From: Ophiobolus disseminans
Taxonomy: Eukaryota > Ascomycota > Dothideomycetes > Pleosporales > Phaeosphaeriaceae
Direction: 5' to 3'
DNA length: 64,000 bases
Assembly: GCA_010093685.1 (NCBI GenBank)
Contig: MU006231.1
Coordinates: 978,428 to 1,042,427, forward strand
Shown here piece by piece: positions 55,263 to 64,000 of this stretch; the stretch's first letter is position 1, and each line of letters begins with the position of its first letter. The translations under genes and the position numbers were made by a program. Below the pieces are notes generated by a model. That model saw only the letters and a list, made by a program, of their open reading frames with translations, did not search any database and was not told where the DNA came from.

Positions 55263-55944
55263 ATGTCGAGTCGAAGCCCTGGTATCTATCAATCAGGAAG
55301 ATTAGGCCACCTTAAGTTCGGGCTGATACCCACCATGGAAGAAACAGCAGTAGTGGCAAATATTCGTGTCGTCAATCTCGCATCTATCGTCTCCGGAGAC
55401 ATTATCGAATGCGATAAGCTCCTGCTGGCTTGTCGCGAAGATGGGTTCTTCTACCTTGACTATACTGGTCAAGAAGCAGTCGATTGTCAGAGTTCCCTAG
55501 AACTCATCAAGGAGTTTTACAATCAGGACTTACACACCAAGATGCGATATTGGCGTGGCAGGGACAAACCCGGCTACAAGCCTCTGGGAATTGATCCGGG
55601 CGTTGGTGAGGGGAGCAAAGATGGTTACGAAAGCTTTCGAGGAAGTAAGCCTATGTAATGGGTATGCGTTTGACTAACCTGGTCAGATTCTCAAGGATGA
55701 TCTGATAGCACGATCAGACGTCCTACCTCCCCAAGTGCTCGATCACAGCGAATTGTTCGAACGCTTTGTCCTTATGGCACACGAAGTGGGTTTGGATATC
55801 ATGAAGTCGCTGTCGAGGTCACTAAAACTCGAGGGGTTTGCTCGGTTTGAGGAGAAAAACCGCACGCCGGAATCGTCAAAGTCAGCAATGGAATACTTGA
55901 AATATGCCAAACAGTCCATGTGCGACCAAAATATCGGCCACAAA

Positions 55945-55952
55945 GCGCACAC
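55945..55952. repeat. Left 8-bp target-site duplication of the hAT element
   Basis: GCGCACAC here is identical to 59137-59144 at the other end of the element. Eight bases is the standard duplication of the hAT superfamily. Confidence 0.95.
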
Positions 55953-56129
55953 CACAGTTGTCCACAAGCAAGCCGAGCCAAGCTAACCGCACCAGCTTGG
56001 CTTAGCTTGAGTGAAGGGACAGTTTGGGGTAGCTTGGCTTGCAAGTACTTGAGGTTTTCAACCTTCAGCTTGGCTTGGCTTGGACGGCTTGGTTGTTTTA
56101 TATACGATAGATCGTCCCCTTATACTAAT

Positions 56130-58757
56130 TTATATGTCGTCTTGAACCCACTCGCATAGACGGTATAACGCATCTATTTCTGCATCAGGTCCGGCCAAAA
56201 ACGAGCTGGTTTTGGGCCCAAAACCAGCCTTTTGCCACCGACGTACGCACTGTATCGCTGCCAAAAGCTCAGACGATATACCTCGTCATCGCGGTTGCAG
56301 CAGATCGCCAAGCTCACTAAACATGCGCTCGCAGTCGCAGCTAGAGGCAGGTATTGAGATGACGTCAAGCGCAAGTTTGGCGAGCTGAGGGTATCGATCG
56401 CGCAGCCCTAGCCAGTAACCTATAGGGTTGTTGGCGTCGTTTGAACCCTTCTCTGCCCTTGGCTCGCACTGTTTCCATCGCTGGTACTCATCCAGATCGC
56501 TAAGGCTGGCGCTTAAGCCCGTAGTATTTGGCTCTATAAGGCCATCGATAGCGTCGTCTATATCGTTTGTAGCTACTCTGATTGGCCGCGCGGTAGTTAG
56601 CTTAGTCTTATATTGAGCCCAGAGAGCGTCAAACGCGCGGTTGTTGTCTTTGAGCCAGTCTAGGCGATCTACCCACGCTAACTCGCAATAGGTCTTGTAG
56701 TACGGGTGAAGGATCGTAGCAGCGTAATAGGCAGGTGAAGCGTCAAGTTTGTTGTAGTAGTCGCTGGCTTTAGCCCAAGCAGCGCGCAGATTAATCGCGA
56801 GGTGGTCCTCTAGAGCCTTATCATGCTCATAGACAACGTCGTTATATAACGTTACGCGCTGCTCGTAGTACCCCAACAAGAACTTAAACACTGGTATAAC
56901 CTTATAGATTGCGCCGTATTGGCCGCCTTTGCCGCGGCCTTCTAGGCGTTTTGTTGCTAACTTTAGCGGCGTTAGCACGTCTAGGTACTCTGTAACTACG
57001 CCCCAATCAGCAGCTGATAGCCCAGTTGATCTCATCTATGGCGCTGCAACTAGCAGCTTGTTGCCCCAGCTTATAGCATACGTATCCTCGTCCTAAGTAA
57101 GTCGTATATGGTGTCCAATGTAGGCATTTATAGCTGGCTGAAGCCGTACAGCGCGCTCAAAAGCAGAGCAATATGAGTTCCAGCGGGTAACGACTAGCTT
57201 TACAGGTGCTAGTATTTTCTGCTTGTTTGTGGGCAGCTCTCGGTTCGCGAGGCGCTGGAATTTCTCGAAAAGCTCGTGCTGTTGTAGCGTTTTGATATAG
57301 TTGATCACTGAGATAAGGATACCAAGAGGCCCGTTGCGGCGCCACTGCAATAGATAGTCCTCCTCCTCCTATATTAACGCGGTTAGTAAGGCCAGAGGGA
57401 GCTTTTAGCGACGCGTACGCCAAATTTGGGTAAGAGTGCGCTAACATACCTGCAGATTGCTACTATCGTTGTCGTACGCCTTTGGGTTTGTGCCCCAAAG
57501 TAGCGTCTAGCCAATTAGATTGAGAGTATGAGGCGCGCAACGGAGGCGACGATGGGCTAGATTAAACCCTAGTTCTCTGCCAATTGCAGCTATTGCGGCG
57601 TCGTTGTTGGTGGCGTTGTCAAGCACAAAGTAGCCGACTTGAGAGGCTGATAAACCAAAATCTTTGAGCACCGAGAGGACGATCTGGGCAATGTTATCGC
57701 CAGAATAGGCGCCTACGAGCTGCGGCAGAGCAATTAGGAGGTCTATCAGATCGCCAGTATAAGCAACAAAGTAGGCAACGAGGCCCAAAAAGCCTCTCTT
57801 GCCGCCTTTTGTCGTCCACCCATCAAAGCTTATATGGATCTTGCTAAGCGATTGTGACAGGGCAGTGACAACGGCTGGCTAGATAGCGTTGTACAGCCTC
57901 ATCACGTACCGCGATACGCTGACGTGAGACGACCAGAGCGATACTGCTGCCTCTAGGTTAGCTGCTGCGATCAACGCCTTGAACGCTAGCGTTTCAAACT
58001 CGCGCAGCGGTTAGTTGTTCTCAACGAGCCAGCTTACTGCTGCCAGCCTAAACGCCTGTACGTCAAAACTGCTGGCGCTGTTGACTACCTTTTGGGGCAT
58101 AGTGTAGCTAGATTTCAGCGCCTGGCGGAGCCATGAGCCGCGGAGAATAGCATCTTTTACCTCCTTGCTAGGCGCGCAATAGCGGTGGCCAGCGCGATCC
58201 TCCTCAAGGTGGCGCATGGCTGTCGAGGTGGACTTTGAGACGTCGTACGCGCCGCCCCGGCCAGCCTCAATAAACTTGTGCTGGTGGCAGTAACGGCACA
58301 CAAAAAAGAGTTTTTTGCCGCCAGAGGTGATAGACGCAACGCGCTAGCCGTGCCGAAAAATCCAGCTTTTAGCTCGCGTCTGGGTTGCCAAGGGCTTCAT
58401 ATAGCGCGGCAGACGCACCCAATCAATCCCTTCAAAGGCATCTGTTGAGTTGTCCCAAAGGCTACTGTTGGCAGCGTCGATATTGTCCAGAAGTGTCGTT
58501 GCAGTCGCGGCCTCACTGCCGTCCTCGGTAGGCGCGGTGATCGTGGCTTCGGGCTGGGTTTCTCGCAGTTGTGACTCGAACGTAGCCTCGTTTTCGGGCC
58601 CTAGGGGGCTGTTTTGGGGGCTGTTTTGGGGGCTGTTCTGGCTCTAGGACGCGTTAACAACGATAGGCTGCGACCCACTGCCTTTCGCGGTAGTTTTGCG
58701 ACGTTTGGCAGGCCTAGATACATGATTTTGAGCGCGTTTAGTGCTGAGCGGCGGCAT
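56130..58757 (-). pseudogene. hAT transposase with eight in-frame nonsense codons
   Basis: One frame runs from the ATG at 58757 to a stop at 56130 with no frameshift. An intron at 57449-57369 (GTATGT..CTAAC..TAG, 81 nt) fits family sequence. The order is: basic N-terminus (MPPLSTKRAQNHV), BED-type zinc finger (SWIFRHG, VCRYCHQHK, AMRHL), catalytic core with SFDGWTTKGGKRGFLGLVAY and YFVLDNATNNDAAI, CAPHTLNLIG, and the C-terminal dimerisation domain (DVISIPASSCDCERMFSELG). Stops interrupt after NAS, HG, NN, NAI, LIG, RLT, AAP and LQPR. Seven are TAG or TAA and one TGA, each one transition away from Gln, Trp or Arg codons. Confidence 0.88.
58604..58641. repeat. Short tandem repeat inside the hAT transposase N-terminus
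   Basis: About three copies of GGGGGCTGTTTTG occur head to tail; on the coding strand they give a Pro/Gln/Asn/Ser repeat (SPQNSPQNSP). Confidence 0.8.
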
Positions 58758-59136
58758 GGCGATGATCCAAATAAGGCAAAGCACCAAAACAACAGCCGCG
58801 ATTAGGTCGATAGAGCCAAAACAGCGCCAAAACAGCATCCGCAAAGATGGGACGACGCGGAAATAAGGTGCTGAGGCTGTTTGGGGGCTGACTAAGCTAA
58901 TTGCAACACCAGAAATCTGTTGGGAGATCGATCCCCCACCAAAACCTCAGCCTCATGGCCAAAAGCACCCGTAACCGACCCAGGTACCAAGCCGTCCAAG
59001 CCTTGTCAAGCAAGCCTCACTTTTAAGCTTGGCTCGGCTTGCAAAACTGGTCACCGCAGCTTGGCTTGGCTCGGATTGGTTTGACCAAGCCGTGACAAGC
59101 AAGTACTTGTAAGCGGCTTGCTTGTTGACAACTGTG

Positions 59137-59144
59137 GCGCACAC
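59137..59144. repeat. Right 8-bp target-site duplication of the hAT element
   Basis: GCGCACAC, exact partner of 55945-55952. Removing the element with one copy restores the oxygenase frame. Confidence 0.95.
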
Positions 59145-59472
59145 AGACTTGGGCTGCCTCAGTCTCCTATTCCATGCAGAGGCGGGACTGCAAGTACGTC
59201 TCCGAGAGGCGGGTCCGTGGGAGCATGTACAAACTAGACGGGGTCTGGCCATTGTGAATGTCGGAGAAACGTTGCAATTCATGTCGAACGGGTCACTCAG
59301 ATCAGTCCTCCACCGCGTAGCCCCATTGGCGCAACATATTCTCCAGGAGCGCTTTACGGTCGGATACTTCATGCGAGCTGAGAATACTGCATCCTTCCTG
59401 GGTCGAGAGGGCGAGAATACCACAGCAGGAAGCTGGCATGACGACAAACTCAAAGCATATCAGTTGAAGTAG

Positions 59473-59853
59473 GGGATTTGTGGAGAAATGTGGCCCTCAA
59501 ACAGGCCTGCAAGATGGACCGATCGTTGGTTGGCGTTGGCTCCGCGCCGTTGGCATCCCTACAATCAGCTGTTAGCACTCATGATGAAGATGAGTGTTTT
59601 TGTACTCTTAACCTGATTGAGAGGGTCCCTGGGAAGGTTTCCGTACGTAATGCAGATTGAGATGTGGTGTAGCATACGAAGAATGCAACCAGAGAGTGAC
59701 CACCCGAATGCTCAAAATGCACGTGAACAAACGCGTGAATGATGCTCGTATGTCGCAACATTATTGGACCGTTCTTTCTAAAATGCTACGGTCTTGAGCA
59801 CCGGCCGGTGTGCGCCTCACAATTCCTTGCGGGCGGGGAAAGGCCAACCGGTG
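59473..59853. other. Interval between the broken oxygenase gene and the Fot1-like element
   Basis: About 380 bp, presumably the oxygenase 3' region. The short frame 59478-59660 has no protein character. Confidence 0.45.
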
Positions 59854-60173
59854 TACCATGGGGTTCGAGGCAACGCCCGTTTCGGGGCAACGCCCGTGAA
59901 CACCAAAACCTGCCCACCAACTTAAGTGAATTGATTCACCACCACCACATGCTGCAATTACCTGAGAGTGAATAGAATAGTCAAACAAGGCAATGCGGTC
60001 AATTTCTACAATCTAAGTTTACTTGGAATAGTGATGCTGCGCCCTGACCTGGTCTTTTTAGGTGGGGGTGCTTAGGATAATTCACTACCACCACCACCAC
60101 CACCACCTTCAGTGCACTCCTCTACAACCTTCCTTTTTAGGCCCTGTTTCTTTGAGCCTGTGAATTGAGCCTT

Positions 60174-61868
60174 TTAGGATTGACGCGCAAATTTCCAGGC
60201 ATCTGCAGCTTGTTTTTCCATCTCTTTTTGTTGTTTCTTTTGGGCCTGTTTCTGAGCCTTCCTTTCCTTCTCCTTCTCCCTCTCCTCTTTCAGCCTCTCT
60301 CTCTTAACACGCTTCTCTTCTTGAAGCCTCTTCTTGAGGAGTGCATTAGAAGCCTTGATTTGCTTCCTCTCTGCCTTTTGGAGGTTTTCCTCCAATTCAT
60401 CCTGTTCCTTTTGAGCCTGTCTTTCACTGGCTCTCTTGAAGCTCCTTGGAGACCACCACTCTGCACCTCCATGGTATTCACCCTCCTTCTGCAGATCAAG
60501 CTTCCTGCCATGGTTCTTGCGCTTCTTTTTTGTACTTAAAGATTCTCTCAAGCCCTTGTTCTCATGGAGTAACAACTGGTTTTGGACCTGGTATGAGTGA
60601 AGGGCTTGAGTGACTTGATTAGCCTCTCTTTCAGCCCCAGCTTTCACTACCTCTTGTACCACCTCTCTAAGCTTCCTCCAATCAGCGTCCTCAAGTGAGG
60701 TGAAGTTGGAGGTCTTTGAATTAGCAGGGTGTTGTTGTTTGAATTTTTTGAGTACAGCCTCTCTGTTTCTTGGCCACACTCCAGTAGCCTTGAAAGCCTT
60801 GAGGATGAGGTCTTTCTTGAAGGAGGAGAGCCAGGCAGTCTGAAACAACGGGATAAAGTCACCCTTCTTGACTGGGAGGAGGCCTAAGGACTTGTGGGTG
60901 AAGGTGGTGAGAGCTTGGGAGTACTTAGATGAGAGCGACTTGAACATGACCACATCTAAAGGCTGAAGGCTGTGAGTTGCATGAGGTGGAAAGATCATCA
61001 CTATAATCCTATTCATATCACAGAATGAGAGGAAACCTCTTGTGATATGAGATCNNNNNNNNNNNNNNNNNNNNNNNNNNNNNNNNNNNNNNNNNNNNNN
61101 NNNNNNNNNNNNNNNNNNNNNNNNNNNNNNNNNNNNNNNNNNNNNNNNNNNNNNNNNNNNNNNNNNNNNNNNNNNNNNNNNNNNNNNNNNNNNNNNNNNN
61201 NNNNNNNNNNNNNNNNNNNNNNNNNNNNNNNNNNNNNNNNNNNNAGGTGGGAGAACAGTTCCATCAGCTCCAATACAGGCTATAGTGGATATCCACTCTC
61301 TACTCCCATCTTGAATAGCCTCTTTCACTTGCCCACTCTCCCACAAAGCTCTGCTGAAGATCCTCTTGCTTTTCCCAATCTTTCCAATCATGAAGCCCTT
61401 TTCATCCATATTGTATGAATTCTCAGGGAGAATTGAATACTCAGTGATCTTAGCCTCCAGAAGATCAAAGTATAGGTTGTACTTCTTCACTGAATCAGCT
61501 TTGTGGCGATTGTGGTCTATTCCAGCAGTCCATTTGAGGATGAGAGATTCACTGTGGCGCTCCACAAACCTCCCAACCCACCCTTCTCCCACATCCTTTT
61601 TGGCCACCCCACATGCAAAGTTCTGCATCATCTCTCTGGTAGGTAGAAGGCCCCTCAAGGTCAGCCCATTGAGATACTTCACCAGCTCCCTCTCTTGGTG
61701 GACACTGAGTAGTTGCATGGTGGCTGCAGCCTCTTCTCTAGTGCCTTGAACACCTCTGTGTCTTCTAGACAGTGTAGATCTGTTCACACCATACGTGTCA
61801 GCAATTTGTTGGTACGAGAATTTTTTGCCTTTATCCAGGCTTTCAATTGCTGCCAGTGCCTCCTCCAT
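60174..61868 (-). CDS. Pogo/Fot1-like DDE transposase, interrupted by an assembly gap
   Basis: The frame is open across the element, 564 codons including 64 unread ones in the gap. The N-terminus has a Psq-type helix-turn-helix (FSYQQIADTYGVNRSTLSRR) and a CENP-B-type DNA-binding domain (ELVKYLNGLTLRGLLPTREM, VGEGWVGRFVERH). The DDE domain shows the first Asp in SYNMDEKGFMIG and the third in SLQPLDVVMFK; the second Asp should lie in the gap. The C-terminus is a very Lys/Glu-rich coiled coil. No stop codon is visible, so it may be intact and recent, unlike the hAT copy. Confidence 0.88.
   Translation of the reverse strand: MEEALAAIESLDKGKKFSYQQIADTYGVNRSTLSRRHRGVQGTREEAAATMQLLSVHQERELVKYLNGLTLRGLLPTREMMQNFACGVAKKDVGEGWVGRFVERHSESLILKWTAGIDHNRHKADSVKKYNLYFDLLEAKITEYSILPENSYNMDEKGFMIGKIGKSKRIFSRALWESGQVKEAIQDGSREWISTIACIGADGTVLPPXXXXXXXXXXXXXXXXXXXXXXXXXXXXXXXXXXXXXXXXXXXXXXXXXXXXXXXXXXXXXXXXSHITRGFLSFCDMNRIIVMIFPPHATHSLQPLDVVMFKSLSSKYSQALTTFTHKSLGLLPVKKGDFIPLFQTAWLSSFKKDLILKAFKATGVWPRNREAVLKKFKQQHPANSKTSNFTSLEDADWRKLREVVQEVVKAGAEREANQVTQALHSYQVQNQLLLHENKGLRESLSTKKKRKNHGRKLDLQKEGEYHGGAEWWSPRSFKRASERQAQKEQDELEENLQKAERKQIKASNALLKKRLQEEKRVKRERLKEEREKEKERKAQKQAQKKQQKEMEKQAADAWKFARQS
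61055..61244. other. Assembly gap of 190 N
   Basis: Unresolved sequence inside the Fot1-like transposase, in the DDE domain. Gaps of this kind are expected where a repeat family collapses during assembly. Confidence 1.
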
Positions 61869-62154
61869 TGCTCAAATATTGGTGGTGTGGTGGGTGATTG
61901 AAGTTTGGGGTGAATACAGGGGTTGAGTTTCCCTGCGGGCGTTGCCCCGCACCGGGCGTTGCCTCGGATCCCACGGTAGGGGACGAGCCCCACTAAATTA
62001 GTCGCAGAATGCTGGTTGGTCAGTCCGCACACGCCCTCAACTTCTTACGAAACGTGTCAGTATGGTACTCTTGCAGAAATTTCAGAGTCCTGGTGCGCTC
62101 TAAATAGTAGACTGCAAAAGTCACAATAATATTGCCTAGGTGGGGATCGGGAAC

Positions 62155-64000
62155 ATGGGACCAAACTTTCTTCCAATTCCGTCACTGGTGAGTGACCTTG
62201 CGATCGGGTTTTGGCTAGAATTTGCCACTACGTCGTAGTCGCAGACTCTTACGGCACTTATTTGCGTGGCAACGTCAAAATCTAACTTATGCAATCAGCC
62301 GCTGCTTGGTCGACAAAGAAGCCGGAAATCCACTAATAAACCCGCCAATCTGCGTCCAAAAAGACAGAAGACTCAGGCAACGGACAAATCATTGGAAAAG
62401 AGCTTGGTGTCTGGTCTGCATCGTACGACAAGTTCGCCATTGCTCAGAACTAGTAACAACCATGGTGGCGATAGTCGAAGTGGTACCACTTTATTACCTG
62501 CAACAAATGGCCCCGACTTCTTGTCAACATCTCACGCAGATCCTTTTGCGAACCTTCCGATGAATGCGCAAGCGGCGGCAGACTCAGATGAACTACCACC
62601 ATATCTTGGGGACGACTTGTTCGACTTCGAACTGTCATCGTATGCCGAAGCCTTCCCTGGTGAAGACTTGACTGCACCCGCATTCACAACAATGGACTCC
62701 ATATTTGATGATGGCCTAAACTTCGACTTTGGAACCACACTCCAGGACTATGAGATTGTAGGAAGTCAATCAAATTCTAGGGGCAGTTCCTCAACTTCGT
62801 TAGTGCCTCGAGCGTCACTGGTCCATCAATCGTCATCAGGAAGTTCCGGATGGACAAGTACCGGTGGTTTTTGCACACCTATCGAGATTGAGGTCGAGAA
62901 CGAGTACGAGGAGGAAGACAACACAGCGGTCGAGGCACAAGAGATTGATGACTTACTGATCGTGACTCAGGGAAAGCGAAAGCGAGGGTCATTAAATGCT
63001 AAGGACCGAGAGGATGCAGCGAAGACCCGGCAAATGAAAGCATGTGTTCGCTGTAGAGCACAAAAGATCAAGGTATCTCTATAACCATGGTTCTCGAATC
63101 CACTAATTAGGAGCGCAGTGTCGATATGACGAAAACGACCCCGAAGGTCCGTGTACACCATGCAAGATAGCTACGCAGACTGTCCACAAAATTCCGTGCT
63201 TACGCTACAAATTGATCGACTTCACCATATACCGTCCGTGGCAAACAGGATATACAGCACGATGGCAGAAGCTAGAAATGAAGAATGTTACGCAATGGGC
63301 ATCACCGGAAGTCCGGCTTTTCACAATTCGTGCCAGCGTATTTCCCGGTTACAAGATAACAGTAAAGCACCGAGCTTTCATACCTATCGAAGGCGACAAG
63401 ATGGAGCGAAAATGGATGGACGGCAAGCAAAAGAAGTCGATCAAGATTCCGCCGTATGCAATTCTTGACATGGAGGAAGCAGCACGAGACTTTCGAAAGA
63501 TTATCGACGAGACGGCATTTGAGCATATTGACGAGTACTTGGAGTCCAAGCATACTGACGAGTTTGTGAAAGCTACGTATGACATGGCCAAACAGCATTC
63601 GCGAAGAGCCCCAGTAAGTATTTCCACTTAGATAATTGTACTCGCTGATTTGTCTTAGGCTGATGAGGAACGTATTCTGTTGCAAAACCTTTTCCGCATG
63701 TGGTTTGCGATCATGATAACCACCGAGACTGCGTGGCTCGAAGGTCCCGATACAGAAGACCTTCGGCCGGTAGAGTCTTCGTACCCGCTCGCCCCAGGGC
63801 GCGTCCTCCGACCTCCCGTGTCGATAGAACAATGGGACTTCCTCACCACGCTGAGGGTCATTATACCTTTAAGAAGGAAGGTTCTGGATGATCTTCAACG
63901 ACTCATCTTGTCGAACAAGCCGCAGGCGTTTACGACCATATATCTATGCACTTTCGTGCTGCTGCATTTGTGTTCGATGTGGTCCGCGGATCGTTACCGA
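62155..64000 (+). CDS. Zn2Cys6 fungal transcription factor, 3' end outside the window
   Basis: Exons: 62155-62187, 62245-63072, 63119-63613 and 63659-64000 (continuing), giving 566 residues so far. Exon 1 encodes MGPNFLPIPSL; the next frame has no ATG of its own before long protein-like sequence, which supports this upstream exon. The first 280 residues are disordered, acidic and Ser/Thr-rich, with an aromatic/acidic part (DDLFDFELSSYAEAF) that could be an activation domain. The zinc cluster CVRCRAQKIKCRYD..GPCTPC is split by an intron after CVRCRAQKIK. Placement of the zinc cluster in mid-protein rather than at the N-terminus is unusual. The target genes are unknown; the neighbouring KamA-like and oxygenase genes are candidates. 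Confidence 0.85.

Larger units (their letters stand above)
55953..59136 (-). mobile_element. Complete hAT-superfamily DNA transposon, 3184 bp
   Basis: The ends are 23-bp inverted repeats with one mismatch: CACAGTTGTC, then C or A, then ACAAGCAAGCCG. They are flanked by exact 8-bp duplications. Subterminal regions (55970-56100 and 58985-59120) are filled with GCTTGGCTTGG-type words in both orientations and one CAAGTACTTG palindrome near each end, the likely transposase-binding sites. The element carries one transposase gene on the minus strand, now with premature stops, so it could move only with help from an intact relative. Confidence 0.95.
55335..59472 (+). pseudogene. 2-oxoglutarate/Fe(II) oxygenase (IPNS-like) gene disrupted by a hAT transposon
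   Basis: Segments: 55335-55644, 55687-55952 and, beyond the transposon, 59145-59472; an upstream ATG at 55263 could extend exon 1. The N-terminal part has IRVVNLASIVSG and LLLACREDGFFYLDY, typical of DIOX_N domains. The middle carries RDKPGYKPLGID and EYLKYAKQSMCDQNIGHKA. After the insertion come LGCLSLLFHAEAGLQV, VGETLQFMSNGSLRSVLHRV with the distal iron-binding His, and RFTVGYFMR with the 2OG-binding Arg. The transposon sits between the His and Asp of the HxD iron motif. A second lesion is a one-base frame difference at the end of exon 1 near 55636 (CTTT where CTT would keep frame). Original substrate unknown. Confidence 0.85.
59856..61976 (-). mobile_element. Fot1/pogo-type (Tc1/mariner superfamily) transposon
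   Basis: The element is bounded by TA dinucleotides (59854-59855 and 61977-61978), the Tc1/mariner target duplication. Terminal inverted repeats of 41 bp (59856-59896 and 61936-61976) match at 36 positions; each contains two copies of GGCAACGCCCG spaced by a few bases. One transposase gene fills the interior. A (CCA)n microsatellite lies at about 60085-60107. Total length cannot be trusted because of the 190-N gap. Confidence 0.9.

Noticed and set aside
1..64000. CRISPR array, operon, riboswitch or other prokaryotic system
   Set aside because: The window is fungal nuclear DNA with spliceosomal introns; no regularly spaced repeats of that type were seen.

Overview
The window is nuclear DNA of a filamentous ascomycete (Pezizomycotina; a Dothideomycete of the Pleosporales type is my best guess). 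Genes lie close together on both strands, most have one to seven short introns (about 45-80 nt, GT..AG, with CTAAC/CTGAC-like branch sites), and gene content is typical of such fungi: Pth11-type rhodopsin-domain protein, Dal5-type MFS carrier, GMC oxidoreductase, urease accessory protein, Zn2Cys6 regulator. Exon structures below were built by hand from splice signals and reading-frame continuity; nearly all give totals divisible by three.

Layout. 1-4.7 kb: 3' end of a very-long-chain acyl-CoA synthetase, an acyl-protein-thioesterase-like hydrolase, an MFS transporter with very small exons, and a secreted beta-propeller protein. 4.7-7.9 kb: gene-poor, with a small zinc-finger ORF and a degenerate C/A-skewed stretch. 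7.9-21.3 kb: rhodopsin-domain protein, ALE1 lysophospholipid acyltransferase divergent from the spliceosomal cyclophilin CWC27, a small basic nuclear-type protein, a secreted GMC oxidoreductase and a serine carboxypeptidase. 22.3-23.3 kb: a decayed leucine-rich-repeat-like gene. 23.6-31.1 kb: centromeric histone CENP-A divergent from derlin DER1, a secreted S1/P1 nuclease, and RAD16. 32-40.2 kb: HPP membrane protein, ribosome-biogenesis ABC protein ARB1, GID9 of the GID ubiquitin ligase, rRNA methyltransferase BMT5, and mitochondrial LSC1. 41-48 kb: surface/secreted proteins (an uncharacterised type I membrane protein, a two-hevein-domain chitin-binding protein, two tandem single-pass membrane paralogues). 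48.5-54.7 kb: SPO12-like protein, UreF, SGNH hydrolase, NADAR protein, and a KamA-type radical-SAM aminomutase. 55.3-64 kb: a 2-oxoglutarate/Fe(II) oxygenase gene broken by a complete hAT transposon, then a Fot1/pogo-type element containing a 190-bp assembly gap, then a Zn2Cys6 regulator cut by the window end.

The most striking structure is the hAT element (55953-59136). It has 23-bp terminal inverted repeats, an exact 8-bp target duplication, and lies exactly between the His and Asp codons of the oxygenase HxD iron-binding motif. Its transposase is one continuous frame apart from one intron and eight nonsense codons, a pattern that suggests RIP-like transitions. KamA-like enzyme, oxygenase and regulator next to each other may be the remains of a small metabolic cluster; that is inference.
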